Part shown: piece by piece, positions 31,659 to 42,599 of the stretch
How the letters are laid out: every line of letters begins with the position of its first letter
How positions within the stretch are numbered: the stretch's first letter is position 1
NCBI GenBank assembly: GCA_944472135.2
Contig: OX235270.1
Span: 42,284,352-42,348,351, forward strand
Reading direction: 5' to 3'
From: Trichobilharzia regenti
Lineage: Eukaryota > Platyhelminthes > Trematoda > Strigeidida > Schistosomatidae
Length of the DNA stretch: 64,000 nt
Program-made: the position numbers and the translations under genes
The notes under the pieces: generated by a model
Told to the model about the DNA's origin: nothing
Databases searched by the model: none
The model's input: only the letters and a program-made list of their open reading frames with translations

Positions 31659-33490
31659 TGTGGTGATTGACAATTTCTATCTCTGTATTGTTTAAATACT
31701 TACTGTTGATTGTTAATATGTTTCTTATATGAATTGCATAATAATTCCGCTAAATACAAATTCCTGAATTCCGCCCTCTCTGTGTTTCGGTTGGATTCGT
31801 GTAATTCGGTCATCTCGAAATACTAATATTACGATTACAATAAATTACTATAAATCGGCGTCACGATGGAACTAAATAACCTGGGACTATTTACTCATAA
31901 TGGGTCTCCTCGGGAGATCGCTGATTATTTGGAATGCTTCAATGCGTGGTGCATTTCAAAGAATGTTCGGAATGACAAAATTCCGGCACATTTCATCACT
32001 GCTATTGGGCTAGATGCATATAGCCTAGTGAAGACTCTGCCATTTCCGGAATAACCGATTTCTCTGCCATATAATAAACTCCGTGAACTTCTAATAGATC
32101 AATTCCATATAACTACTTTTGAGACGCGAGATAGGGCTCAGTTCAATAAACTGGTTCGTGCTCCCAACCAGAAGATTCGAGACTTTATTCTGCAACTCCA
32201 AATACAAGCTTCAAAGTGTAATTTTGGAGATCAGCTGCATACTCAACTACGTGATCGTCTAATTGCTGGAATTAATATTCCTAAATTAGAGAAAGAGTTA
32301 ATTCAGATTCCTTCTTGTACCTTTCAAACTGTTAAAGATTTATGTATTACACATGAAGATGTCAACAGTGAATATCAAGCTCCCACCACGTCAGTATCTG
32401 ATGTCATACTGTCCAAAGTCGAAAATACAAGTGTTCATGGAAACCAATCCAAACTGTCGTCCACAGGTAATAGAATGCAGCGAGAGATCAATAACATTAA
32501 ACCGTGTTTATCCTGTGGAAAGTTACATCTACGAAGCACTTGCCGTTTTCGGGGTGCTAAGTGTCACAAATGTGGTAAAGTTGGACACATCAAGACTGTT
32601 TGCAGAAGTTCGAATACTTATGTTGCTCAACATTCTTATAATTCTCCCAATCTGTCTAGTAAAATGGAGTCAATGTGTCTTTCAACTTTTCAAAATACTC
32701 AAGCTAATCCAATGAAAACCTCCACTACAAGTTCAGCAACGCAAGCTTCAACTGTTTTCAAAAATGAGGTAGCCGAGTTGCAATGCGACCTGTCGAAAAC
32801 ACGAAAAAAACTGAATGAGATGAGAGAGCAACTGATTAAAATGGAGGAATTGTTGCACATGCATATACTACGTCTGTTGAATGCAGAGCATACAAGTACC
32901 CGTGAAAGTCCTGCAAAACTTTTCAAATCTCGAATTCTCAAAAAGCATCTGATGTCCACGACTTCTAATGTACATTATTACAAAGGGAAAGACTATAGAC
33001 CTTCTGTTGGAATTATACTACAAAAAATGGGAAATCGAGTGGTGAAGATATTAGACATCAAAGATCACTCAGTTCATAACGGACACCTGGACAAAGTGAC
33101 AATAAATGAAGTAGGTCGTTCCAATTATAATATTATTGATTCCGCCAATAATCCTGATTTTGTGGATAATTCAGAAATAAGTCCAGATAATACTGATGGA
33201 AATAATATCACAGAATCAGTTAGAAGGTCGCAGCTACATGCAAGCAAACCGAGACATCGTTATAAATACGCAAGGAGATATTTGACGTGTGGCGGATGTG
33301 GTGATTGACAATTTCTATCTCTGTATTGTTTAAATACTTGCTGTTGATTGTTAATATGTTTCTTATATGAATTGCATAATAATTCCCCTAAATACAAATT
33401 CCTGAATTCCGCCCTCTCTGTGTTTCGGTTGGATTCGTGTAATTCGGTCATCTCGAAATACTCATATTACGATTACAATAAATTACTACA
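31659..33490 (+). mobile_element. Pol-deleted gypsy-type LTR retrotransposon
   Basis: A complete 1,832-bp insertion with identical-length 194-bp LTRs at 31659-31852 and 33297-33490 that differ at about four positions. Ends are TGTGGTGATTG and ACTATA/ACTACA. The 5-bp target duplication is AAAAC (31654-31658 and 33491-33495). The internal 1.44 kb encodes gag joined to the integrase C-terminus, with no protease, RT, RNase H or integrase core. It inserted into the CR1-Y element. The matched target duplication shows that the deleted form itself transposed; it is not a post-insertion deletion of a full element, unless the deletion happened in place. Confidence 0.9.
31866..33308 (+). CDS. Gypsy gag fused in frame to integrase C-terminus
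   Basis: A 480-codon frame starting 14 nt after the 5' LTR and broken by a single TAA at 32052-32054. The N-terminal half is a gypsy gag capsid-like region (DAYSLVKTLPFPE, LRELLIDQFHITTFETRDR, FILQLQIQASKCNFGDQL). Two zinc knuckles follow (about 32505-32605: CLSCGKLHLRSTC, and CHKCGKVGHIKTVC). A heptad-like helix (ELQCDLSKTRKKLNEMREQL) comes next, then from about 32895 an integrase tail: SPAKLFKSRILK, YYKGKDYRPSVGIILQ and GHLDKV. In a full element the protease, RT, RNase H and integrase core would lie between. The 3' end of the frame overlaps the 3' LTR by 12 bases. Confidence 0.8.
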
Positions 33491-33495
33491 AAAAC

Positions 33496-34740
33496 CCTCA
33501 GTGCATTTATTTCGGTTATTTTGATCATTTGTAATCCTGTAGGATTCAATCAAGTACTCCTAATCCAATGTTGGCTAAGAGTGAAGAGACTTAATTTCTT
33601 TAGCCCTTCATCATACGGTTTGTTCTGGAGACCCATCACACTTTTTGTCGCCCGTCTTTGGACTCTTTCCAAGAGGTTGGCGTCTCTTCTAAGCAATCGG
33701 GGTGCAATCATATTGTGCACTTCAAGGTACGGTCTGATGTATGTTTCGTACAACCTCAGAGAGAGCTCAGGAGTGAGTGCACCTGACTGTCCATGACCTC
33801 ATATGCCCTCGCTACATGCCCGTGTAATTCACACTCGTGTCCGTTTTTTCCCTTAGAACTAAGCCTAAGTCACGTTGTGCAGGACAAGCTTTCATTGAAC
33901 GGGGTGTAACTTGCATTCTGTGGCCTACAGGTGCGCAATTTCACTACTTCGCACTTTTTCAGGTTGAAAGTCATACCGTTGGCCATCGCCTAGTCTTCCA
34001 GAAGTTCAGGTCTACCTGCAGCCTATCTGAGTCCTCCGAACACTTTACTGCTCTCCAACTGTTAACGTGTTCAGCGTAGAGAAGAGTTAGGCAAATTTGA
34101 CGGCATGGTAGATCATTGATAAAAATCAAAAGCATCAGTGGCCCTAGGATAGTTTCCTGCGACACTCCTGATGACGGGCTGTGCCAGGGTGATCGAACTC
34201 GATTGATCTTGGCTCAGAATTTCCCTTCATCTAGGTAGACCTTCAACCATGACAGGAGCGACTCACCTTTACCTGCCTGACTTATTTTGTGCAGGAGAAG
34301 GTGATGGTGAACTGAGTCAAATGCCTTCTCAAAGTCTAGGAAAATCATATGGATTGGAATATTCCTTTCCCACCATGATGTCCAATCGTCCCAAGCTGAT
34401 AGTAGGCTTGTTACACAGAATTTGCCCTTCCTGAAACCCTGTTGTGCTTCATGGAGTCCTATCCAGGTGCTCTGTGACTTGATCATCAGTAATACTCTCC
34501 AGTAATTTTGACGCCACTGGGAGTAGGACCACTGGTCTATAACTGGTGACATGCCCTCACCCTTGAAGATCTTAGAAAGGATGGCTCTTTTCTACTAACT
34601 TGGCAGTTTCACTGAATCCATCGAGTGTTGTAACAAGTCTCATAAGGACATACAGCACTGTTTCGAGACAAATGGCCTGAGGTCGTCATAAAGTGGGAAC
34701 TTTCCAGATGCGAGTCTCTGTTGTATTACATGAAAATTTT
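33496..34740 (-). pseudogene. CR1-Y LINE reverse transcriptase
   Basis: Reading leftward: the best frame 34214-34552 has QQGFRKGKFCVTSLLS and motif A as IFLDFEKAFDSVHHHLLL. The frame 33971-34165 has the motif C region as TLLYAEH in place of YADD. The frame 33550-33753 has YIRPYLEV, LLERVQRRATKSVMGL and KKLSLFTL, the CR1 thumb. Several frameshifts and the altered catalytic box make it dead. Confidence 0.8.
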
Positions 34741-34839
34741 GTGTCAATGGAAACTTTCAGTAAATCCAGGTTCATGTCCTGACAATGAGGCGTACTAGGC
34801 TCCTACCGCATGTGTCATTCCTGACAATATATATCTTTG

Positions 34840-36087
34840 CAGTAATCCGACTTCATTTAGTAAGCTTTAACCGCTGGAGACGGTACTGTTCACTGCGTAG
34901 GGAGTTCCAATCGTTGACCGTTCTGTGAGGGAGTCTAAATTCCACACATATTTATATGCAATATGTCGAAATTGAGTTACTTCTCCTAATGTATGACAGT
35001 GGGAAGGGATTTAGAAGTTCAAACCTCTTCAGATAAGGAAGGTGTGAGTTATCACTGACTAATTTAGTTCCTGCCCCCTATTTTGTTGCCAAGAGACGTC
35101 CCCCCTTGAAGTATGAACTAGCTGCTTGCAAATGGTATTCTAGATGATGCCTGACGTATGTTGCGTAGAGCACTTTGAGTACACATTCATCTAGTCGACT
35201 GGATACTCCTCAAAGTGCTCGTGACATTTGAAAAGCCTAAGATGCAGCTGCATTACAATGTGCAGTTTTTCCAAATCACGGCTAGCAATAATTCCTGAGT
35301 CCTTTCGTCACTTAAGGTCTGGCACTTCTGTGTCCTCCAGGGAGTACGACGGTAAGACGGCTGAACTAAGTATATTATCGCACTTTTCCTGAAATTAATT
35401 TCCAAACTCCAGAGTTTATACCATCTGGTTAGTTCATCCGGGTCACCTTTTAAACCTGGCCTATTATTCACCATTATTATTTGCAACTTTCCCGATCCTA
35501 CTATCATCCACGAGTGACAGTGAAATCAAGGGAGGAATTTTCCGTGGGTCATTTAATTATAATAGGAATAGCAGGGGAACTTAGTGCAATTGGCCGAGGC
35601 ACTCTACTCAGTACTATTTTCCACCTTGGCAGTACTCCATTAACCCTTACATTCCGCCTTCTACCCACTAGGTATTCCCTCAAAAATTCACATAGGCACT
35701 GGTCGAAACCAAAACCTTTTGGTTTATGGTGTAGACCTACGTTGAACACTTTGTCGAATGCTTTACTAGATTCTAGTCTGGGTACCTCAGCAACAAATAA
35801 TGCAGTCTTGCACCTGTAACGTGACATATCAAAATTTCGTCGGTCTTCTGTTGATCCAATATGGAGTCACGTTGTCTTCTTCTTTGTGATTATGTATCGG
35901 CCATCAGTGGTAAATAAAATCATGTAAGGCACGTCTCACAAACTTTAGTTCCGTCATGTAATTACAGTTTGCGTTTACAGAGATCCTGTTACCGACTCAA
36001 TTCCCAAGGGGTTGAGAAATTGCCTATATGAAGGAGGTATAGAAGGTGGTATTGTTTTTGATGCTATCAAATATCAGATTGAACCGT
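34840..36087 (-). pseudogene. CR1-X LINE reverse transcriptase
   Basis: A second CR1 copy in the same direction, ending just before CR1-Y begins. Pieces include SKAFDKVFNVGLHHKPKGFG (motif A, 35549-35827), LREYLVGRRRNVRVNG, a LTRWYKLWSLEINFRKS block (35253-35507) and the C-terminal VNDWNSLRSEQYRLQ. It is heavily decayed. Its 5' side is cut by the LTR at 36088. Confidence 0.7.
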
Positions 36088-36445
36088 TGTCAATCACGTC
36101 TCATAAACCGTTAATGCCCAGCTCTCGCTGCGCTCGGGCCCACGCTGTTCTTCGAAGATTTCGGAAACGCTTAGTTATAACGGACGCAAAAACCAAAACA
36201 CCGATCTGCCGCTTGAGATTTGTTTATTGTTACACCAACATATAAAAGGAATAAGCGAACTAAGGTCTGAAAACAAATATTACAATAATAAATCATAAGA
36301 TTACTTCTGACGATGTTTCACTCTTCTTTCTGAACAGCGACCGATGAGACGATGACTGTCGTATTGATGCCTCCGCGAAAATTGGGGAAGTTGATTTTAA
36401 GCAAACAACCAAGAATTGATCGTTCAATCTTCAACTACATTGACA
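36088..36445 (-). mobile_element. LTR of the BEL family, recombined, no target duplication
   Basis: A full 358-bp LTR in minus sense with TGTCA...TGACA ends. The right flank CACGGTTTGGTTAATG is the same as the right flank of BEL copy 3 (55723), but the left flank (ACCGT in CR1-X) does not match CACGG. A solo LTR from one insertion should have the same 5 bp on both sides, so this LTR looks like the site of recombination between two insertions. Confidence 0.8.
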
Positions 36446-37679
36446 CACGGTTTGGTTAATGTTGGCAAAATTGAACTCAGGGGTACTAAAAAATTTGTAT
36501 TGATGTGGGTCGAGATGGTATTTGTGCCATATTAGTAATAGTGTGTTTAGCGAGTAATGGGATTGCGGACTTAAGGTAGTCAGCTGCAAATGTTTTGTTA
36601 TATGAGTCACACATGTCTGCAGAGCCACTGTATAGCCTACTTTTGCCGATGAGGAGAGAAATGCTGTGGTTTTCGCAATTCGATCACTTCTTTAGGATTT
36701 CTGTGAAAGCATACGCCAATTAGCGTGGTGCGTCCTTTGTCCCTCATAGGTTGATGTCGGGCTTGTGAGATAGATTTAAGAGCATTGAGTATTTACCCTA
36801 GTGTACTGAAGTTCAAGTGTCTTAAGTGACTTGTGGAGAGTCTCTTCAGTTTCGTACGACCCCTTGGTTTTATAAATGGCTTTCTATGTAGGGAAACTTT
36901 TGGTGTTTGTAGAGAAATGGCTTTTGGTAGAAGATACTTAGGGCTCTCGGGGGGTCATCAGTGATGAAGTACTCTCCACATTCAAGGGACCTTAGCATTG
37001 GTTCTACAAAAGCCCAGTTTGCCAAAAAAAAAAAAAAAATGTTTGTTGTGAAGTGGAGGAATAAACCTCATTGTTACTCAGTGAAAGCGGCACCGCACAC
37101 ACCACTGTTTTGTGGTTACTATCTGAAAACCTATAACCCACTAGGATTGACAAGGGACTTGTATCGTGACAGGATATTAAGTCCAGTAAGTTTTCACCTC
37201 TTGCAGGGATAGTGACAGTTTTTCCAGCCAAAATTATTTAGTGAACACAGGTGCTTGTCATATTTAGATGGGCCTGTTAATAAATCCCAGTTGATTTCGA
37301 GTAGGAGGAAGTCTCCACATATGATCTTATGCTCGTATGGGAGAGTGGATACTTGCTCCAGCGCATTTATAAGTTGTGTCTCATAATCACTGAAGGTGCC
37401 AGTTGCTCTGTAGGTACATCCTGTTGGTACAGTAGCCTTTTCGAAGTGTACGTTGGCCCATAGATTGATATAAATGTAATCGAATTGCCTGTTTTCTAGC
37501 CACAGTCGAGTGTTTTCAGGCAATACATAAGGCAGCGTCCTCCCTTACCACTGTTACTATCACATCGAAAGTGTGCGTACACACCAGGATTCGGTGATAA
37601 TAATTACTGGCGGTTTTCATATCTGCGTGTGTGCCCTGAGAATTGGTAGATTGTTAAGGAAAGATCTAGCAACAATAAG
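36446..37679 (-). pseudogene. CR1-clade LINE endonuclease region
   Basis: The frame 37194-37523 carries a CR1 apurinic-type endonuclease core: FDYIYINLWANVHFEK, GCTYRATGTFSD and KIICGDFLLLEINWDLL, which corresponds to the usual GDFN..EI.W box but with L in place of the catalytic N. Downstream (leftward) is the linker to the RT. The segment is duplicated almost exactly at 55723-56952. An (A)n run in the middle (37026-37039) differs between the two copies. Confidence 0.75.
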
Positions 37680-38030
37680 TGTTAATGTAGTGGAAGATTG
37701 AACGATCAATTCATGGTTGTTTGCTCAAACCCGACGCCTCCATATTTTTCGCGGAGTCATCAATCCATCAGTCATCGTCCGCTGTTCAGAAGGAAGATTA
37801 AAAAGCTATCAGAAGTAATATCGTGATTTATTGTTGTAATATTTGTTCTTAGACCTTCCTCTGTAATAGCACTATTGTTGCTTATATGTTGGTATTAGAA
37901 TAAAGAATTCTCGAGTTGCCAATCTCTGTTCTGGGTTTGAGTCCGGTAATACTGAGCGTTTCTTAATATCTCTGAGGGACAGCGAGAGGCGCAGCGTAGT
38001 AAGAGCATGGCATTAACGGTCTACGTGACG
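37680..38030 (+). mobile_element. BEL-related LTR, subfamily B, plus sense
   Basis: It starts TGTTAATGTAGTGGAAGATTG and keeps the AACGATCAATTCATGG, TATGTTGGTATTAGAATAAAG and GCATTAACGG blocks of the family in the opposite direction to 36088-36445, but is diverged from the LTRs of the gag-only copies. The AATAAA would serve as its poly(A) signal. With 36088-36445 it flanks the CR1 segment as an inverted pair. The 3' end is altered where the next repeat joins. Confidence 0.75.
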
Positions 38031-38109
38031 TGATCGTGCCTGCAAAATGGCATGCATTTTGATGTAAATTTATATGTTTATATGAGAATATATATATTAT
38101 TATTATTAT
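38031..38109 (+). repeat. (TATT)n-tailed short repeat
   Basis: It begins GTGCCTGCAAAATGGC and ends AATATATATATTATTATTATT, the same order as repeats at 46545-46790 and 62280-62360 (minus). It separates LTR B from the truncated LTR of BEL copy 2. No clear hairpin is visible in this copy. Confidence 0.5.
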
Positions 38110-41100
38110 TTCTCAGAAACGCTTAGTTATAACGGACGCAAAAACCAAAACACCGATCTGCCGCTTGAGATTTGTTTATTGTTACACCAACATATAAAAA
38201 GAATAAGCGAACTAAGTAAACTAATGTCTGAAAACAAATATTACAATAATAAATCGTCGTATTACTTCTGACGATGTTTCACTCTTCTTTCTGAACAGCG
38301 ACCGATGAGACGATGACTGTCGTATTGATGCCTCCGCGAAAATTGGTGAAGTTGGTTTTGAGCAAACAACCATGAATTGATCGTTCAATCTTCAACTACA
38401 TTGACACTCCCCGGCCAAAAAGGATCTATTCCCTTTATCCATCACGATCAATGCACGTCGACTTGGATGCCATTGCGAGAACCTGGGTCACACGGACAGA
38501 GCTGAAATGGAAAACAAACAGAAAAGCCAACACACCACAAGCATACCCACAGCACAGTCTCACACATGACAGACGACCTGCGCCTCCAGTTAAAGGCATC
38601 CTCTTGCAACACAATCTCCACTTCCTAGAATGACTCTTGCAGAATGCAACGTGACTATGGCAGCACCTCATGATACTCTGTGCTCATCCTCTTATCTACT
38701 CACTACCAATTACCACTGCAATCGCCTGTCACTCATTCTGCCTCAGTTCTAGTAACGGTGACGTATGCGAGCCTCAGTCGTTTACACTCTTTCTCCCCGG
38801 CGTGTGGGACCGCAGCTAACAATTATCTCCGTGTGCATTTCATTCTCAGCACTAGCCTAGCCTCCCGGCGTATACGACCCATCTGCTGTCCTTAACATCA
38901 ATCAATTCATTCACGGATGTAGAAGACTCGAAACAACTTCAGAAATAATCACGACGAAAATTTTAACAAAATTACGCAATAACAACAAGATACGAAAACA
39001 ACAAGTAAACACAATGAATCCAAAATACACCAATTGATATGACACACCACACGTATATACAAATAGTACAAACAACCTCGCGGATCATCTCTTCATGGAA
39101 TTCCTTTGAAGAATCGCAGGACTTACACCAGTACGCCTACAACCCTTCACAGGTTGACGATTGTAATTTGTGGAATGTCCGGACACAAACAAGATTAACC
39201 AACAATTACATCAATTGGAACTCACACAACTATTTAACACAAACATATGTACAATCACTACATCAAATGTTGTGGATTCCGGCATGACAAACTACCCTTG
39301 AAGAACTGTAGGACTTACAGCAGTACGCCTACATTCCTTCTCAGGTTGATGATCCAAGTGGAAGTCGTCCGGACACAAACAGAATTACCAACAGCTAGAT
39401 GACAGATGATATCAATTCAGTATATACAATATGAACATATGTACAAGATCATACACCAAGCACATTGGACTGCTCATTGATGCGCTACCCTTTGAAGAAC
39501 TGTAGGACTTACAGCAGTACGCCTACAACCCTTCTCAGGTTGACGCCCTAGGTTGGAAAATCGTCGCAGAGTTCATTTGCTAACCTCCTTCTATCAGCTA
39601 TATCCTCAAATCTGAACGGCAACACGCTCATGTCATTGTATCGTAGAACATAGATGACGAACAAACACACGACGTATCTGGTCAGCCAAGCGTAGGCACA
39701 GAGTAATTTACACCAAAGATAATAGCATTCAAATAGTAACTTGAAACTAGAAATGCCTTTATTCATGCAAGTCAATTTAACAATTACTCTCTCGTTTACA
39801 CTTGGCTTATCCACAATAAACTGGCCAATATCTTCGTCTTTTCAAACGCACCAATACTATCATAGTCATTGCAGAAGTTACTTGAGTTGATGGGCGACTG
39901 TTTCATTGTGGATGACAACACCAACTATGACCGATTGATACCAGTTGATGATGTTAGTGGTGGATCATAAGCTGTTGTTGCTCGACTTTCAGAAAGTTGT
40001 CTACATGCAGGACCACCACCACGGCTGTCTTTTACTATCAGCTCAGGTTTAACACTAGCATCTGATGATAGGTGGGCTACATGCTGATCACTCACACTGA
40101 CGGTCTGACAAGTATGCATGCCTTCTGCAAATGCATCTGCATTTATTTCTACTTCACGTTCAAGTTGTACAGAACCTTTGTTCAACTCAGCAGTAGTAGG
40201 CATATCCCTCATCTCATCATGATCAACCAAGGACAAATCTACACTATCATGATCATTATCACGAATATTCACTTTACCGTCAACTTCATCATTTTCAAAC
40301 TCTTTAATAACAGAAGTAGACAATTTTGGTTCCTCCTCGCAAATCATAAAAGGTTTAATATCTTCACTCTGACTAGTAATACCTTGTAAACTTTTGGAGT
40401 CAGAACTGCACTCTGAAGCAGCAACTCTATTCTGTGACACTCTATTCAACAACGGCTTACCAGTTGCAACTACAGACTTCTTCACCGCACCGTTATCGTC
40501 ACACAATTCGGAGTCAGACCTGGATTTTACATTTAGCTTATCACTGAACTTGCTCACTGGTTCACAGTTCACTTCTGTATGCACCTCTTGCACACGTGTA
40601 AAACAAAGCCGTGTTTGTCTTGCATCTTGTAACTTATCTGTTGAGGATGTACTACGAAACCTGTTACACTCACTAGGTCTATATGCATTACTATACATCA
40701 TGGAGCCTTCTCGATATCCACCTCTCTGAGGCCTATTCGTCATCAATGAGTGCGTTTTATCCTCAGACTGCTCTATTCTAGGGGTGGGATGCAATATACT
40801 GGCAAACTTGCTCATAGATTGATTGACACTAGTATTTACCAGTTTCAGGATATCATCAAACTTTGGCTCGATACCCTCATCCTCCATACGGGAGCTCATC
40901 TTCACCCACTTCCTTTGCAGTCGAGTAGGTAGACGTCTTGCTATTACTTCTAAAATAAAACTCGAGTTGAGGTCACTCATGCAATTCATCGAAATCATTC
41001 CATTCTTGTAAATTAGCAAATTATCTAAAAACTCAGTGAGTGCCTGAGAGTCATCCTGTAATTGACCATCATTACCCTTAACAGCCTCGAATAATTTCCC

Positions 41101-42006
41101 TGCAATCATCGAAGGTCTTCCAAACCTTTGACGTAATATGCTCATAGCCTCGTAGTAGCCCTCTTTTGGCTTCATAAACTTACAACACTGTATAGCTCTT
41201 GCAGCATCTCCAGTGCAATATCTCATCAAACACATTAACTTCAATTCATCATTTAATAAAATACCACTCAACATGATCTCAAACTCCTTTACAAATTGTA
41301 AATAATCAGCCGGGTTTCCATCAAAACATCGTGGTTCAAATTTAGGGAGTTTGATGTTCCTATTATCCCTGAACGGCGAAACAGTAACATCAACCATGTC
41401 ATGCTTAACATCAGACACATCGTTACAAGTAACAGACAAGTCACCATGACTTACTTTCCTGTTTGCATCCAAGACGCTCTGTCCCTTCTTTGACCCAGGC
41501 ATTGTTGAACTTGACCCAATTCCATAAACGTTCCAGATATTGCTTGTTTAAAGAGGACTTGACCGGCACCAGGAGAGATGAACGGCGACTATCCAAACTT
41601 TCACCAACTGTTTGAATCCGCCAGATCTGTTTCTATCGTCAGAAACTGTCAATCACGTCTCATAAACCGTTAATGCCCAGCTCTCGCTGCGCTCGGGCCC
41701 ACGCTGTTCTTCGAAGATTTCTCAGAAACGCTTAGTTATAACGGACGCAAAAACCAAAACACCGATCTGCCGCTTGAGATTTGTTTATTGTTACACCAAC
41801 ATATAAAAAGAATAAGCGAACTAAGGTCTGAAAACAAATATTACAATAATAAATCGTCGTATTACTTCTGACGATGTTTCACTCTTCTTTCTGAACAGCG
41901 ACCGATGAGACGATGACTGTCGTATTGATGCCTCCGCGAAAATTGGTGAAGTTGGTTTTGAGCAAACAACCATGAATTGATCGTTCAATCTGCAACTCAA
42001 TTGACA
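38110..42006 (-). mobile_element. Gag-only BEL/Pao-type LTR element, copy 2 (3' LTR truncated)
   Basis: The 5' LTR is complete at 41647-42006. The 3' LTR is 38110-38406 and lacks about 70 bp at its outer end, where the TATT-tailed repeat intervenes. The purine tract GGCCGGGGAG again adjoins the 3' LTR (38407-38416). The internal region is collinear with copy 1: gag-like frame, membrane-segment tail (frame 39548-39814, shifted out of the gag frame here) and 190-bp repeats. There is no pol. Because the outer end is lost, no target duplication can be scored. Confidence 0.85.
39925..41502 (-). CDS. BEL/Pao gag-like protein, copy 2
   Basis: A 525-residue frame that starts at the family start MPGSKKGQSVLDANRK (41502). 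The DUF1759-type domain is intact (FEPRCFDGNPADY, CTGDAARAIQ, ILRQRFGRPSMI). A Ser/Asp/Glu-rich tail follows and there is no zinc knuckle. It ends at the same premature stop as copy 1 (GINRS then stop), which suggests copies 1 and 2 share an ancestor that already had this stop. Differences from copy 1 are scattered through the whole length. Confidence 0.8.
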   Translation of the reverse strand: MPGSKKGQSVLDANRKVSHGDLSVTCNDVSDVKHDMVDVTVSPFRDNRNIKLPKFEPRCFDGNPADYLQFVKEFEIMLSGILLNDELKLMCLMRYCTGDAARAIQCCKFMKPKEGYYEAMSILRQRFGRPSMIAGKLFEAVKGNDGQLQDDSQALTEFLDNLLIYKNGMISMNCMSDLNSSFILEVIARRLPTRLQRKWVKMSSRMEDEGIEPKFDDILKLVNTSVNQSMSKFASILHPTPRIEQSEDKTHSLMTNRPQRGGYREGSMMYSNAYRPSECNRFRSTSSTDKLQDARQTRLCFTRVQEVHTEVNCEPVSKFSDKLNVKSRSDSELCDDNGAVKKSVVATGKPLLNRVSQNRVAASECSSDSKSLQGITSQSEDIKPFMICEEEPKLSTSVIKEFENDEVDGKVNIRDNDHDSVDLSLVDHDEMRDMPTTAELNKGSVQLEREVEINADAFAEGMHTCQTVSVSDQHVAHLSSDASVKPELIVKDSRGGGPACRQLSESRATTAYDPPLTSSTGINRS

Positions 42007-42599
42007 CCGATAGAAGTATTAGGCGACTCATTAATAGATCATTTGTGGATTTCGGTAAACGCCGTACTTATTTCAAGGTTTTTGTCACTATGTTTAATGA
42101 ATCCATACTACCCTAACACTAGTCAGATTGATCGAACGTGTGATATTTTCGAATATGTTTCCCACCCAGACCTCGAACATACAATTATGACTAAAAAGCC
42201 CTCACATGTTTGGCTTCCACCGCCATAATTTAAAAGCCTGAACACATTTTGACTGTTCTAAAACGTCAGTCGAGTACATGGGTGGGTGCGAAATGTTACA
42301 ACTCACCTAAGAATCCAGCATCGTTGGCCTCAGATTTGCCTAAAACATCTTTTATCTCAACGCTTATGTCTATGCTTTATTAGCTGGTGATGACCATAAA
42401 ATAATCACATGCATCTATTACTTAGTGGCAAGTAAATCTAGTGACCGCTGTTACAAAACCGTAAGCTATGATCAAGAAGAATCCAATTAGAGAAGTAGAC
42501 CACACCAGCAAGGATAACTCGACAAGGAATAATGAAAATCTGCATTCACCTAACTTTCCACTTACCCTGGCCACCAGATTAGGTGGACCAGGCTGAAAA
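42007..42599. other. Unrecognised; short coding-like piece at 42007-42226
   Basis: A plus-strand frame from inside the LTR end to 42228 reads like protein (IEVLGDSLIDHLWISVNAV, HPDLEHTIMTKKPSHVWL) but I do not recognise it. It ends with TAA at 42226-42228. It may be the C-terminus of a host exon or another element cut by the LTR. The rest shows nothing. Confidence 0.3.

Noticed and set aside
31659..33490. Interpreting the gypsy piece as a full element truncated by the window or assembly
   Set aside because: Both LTRs and both target duplications are present, so the short form is complete.
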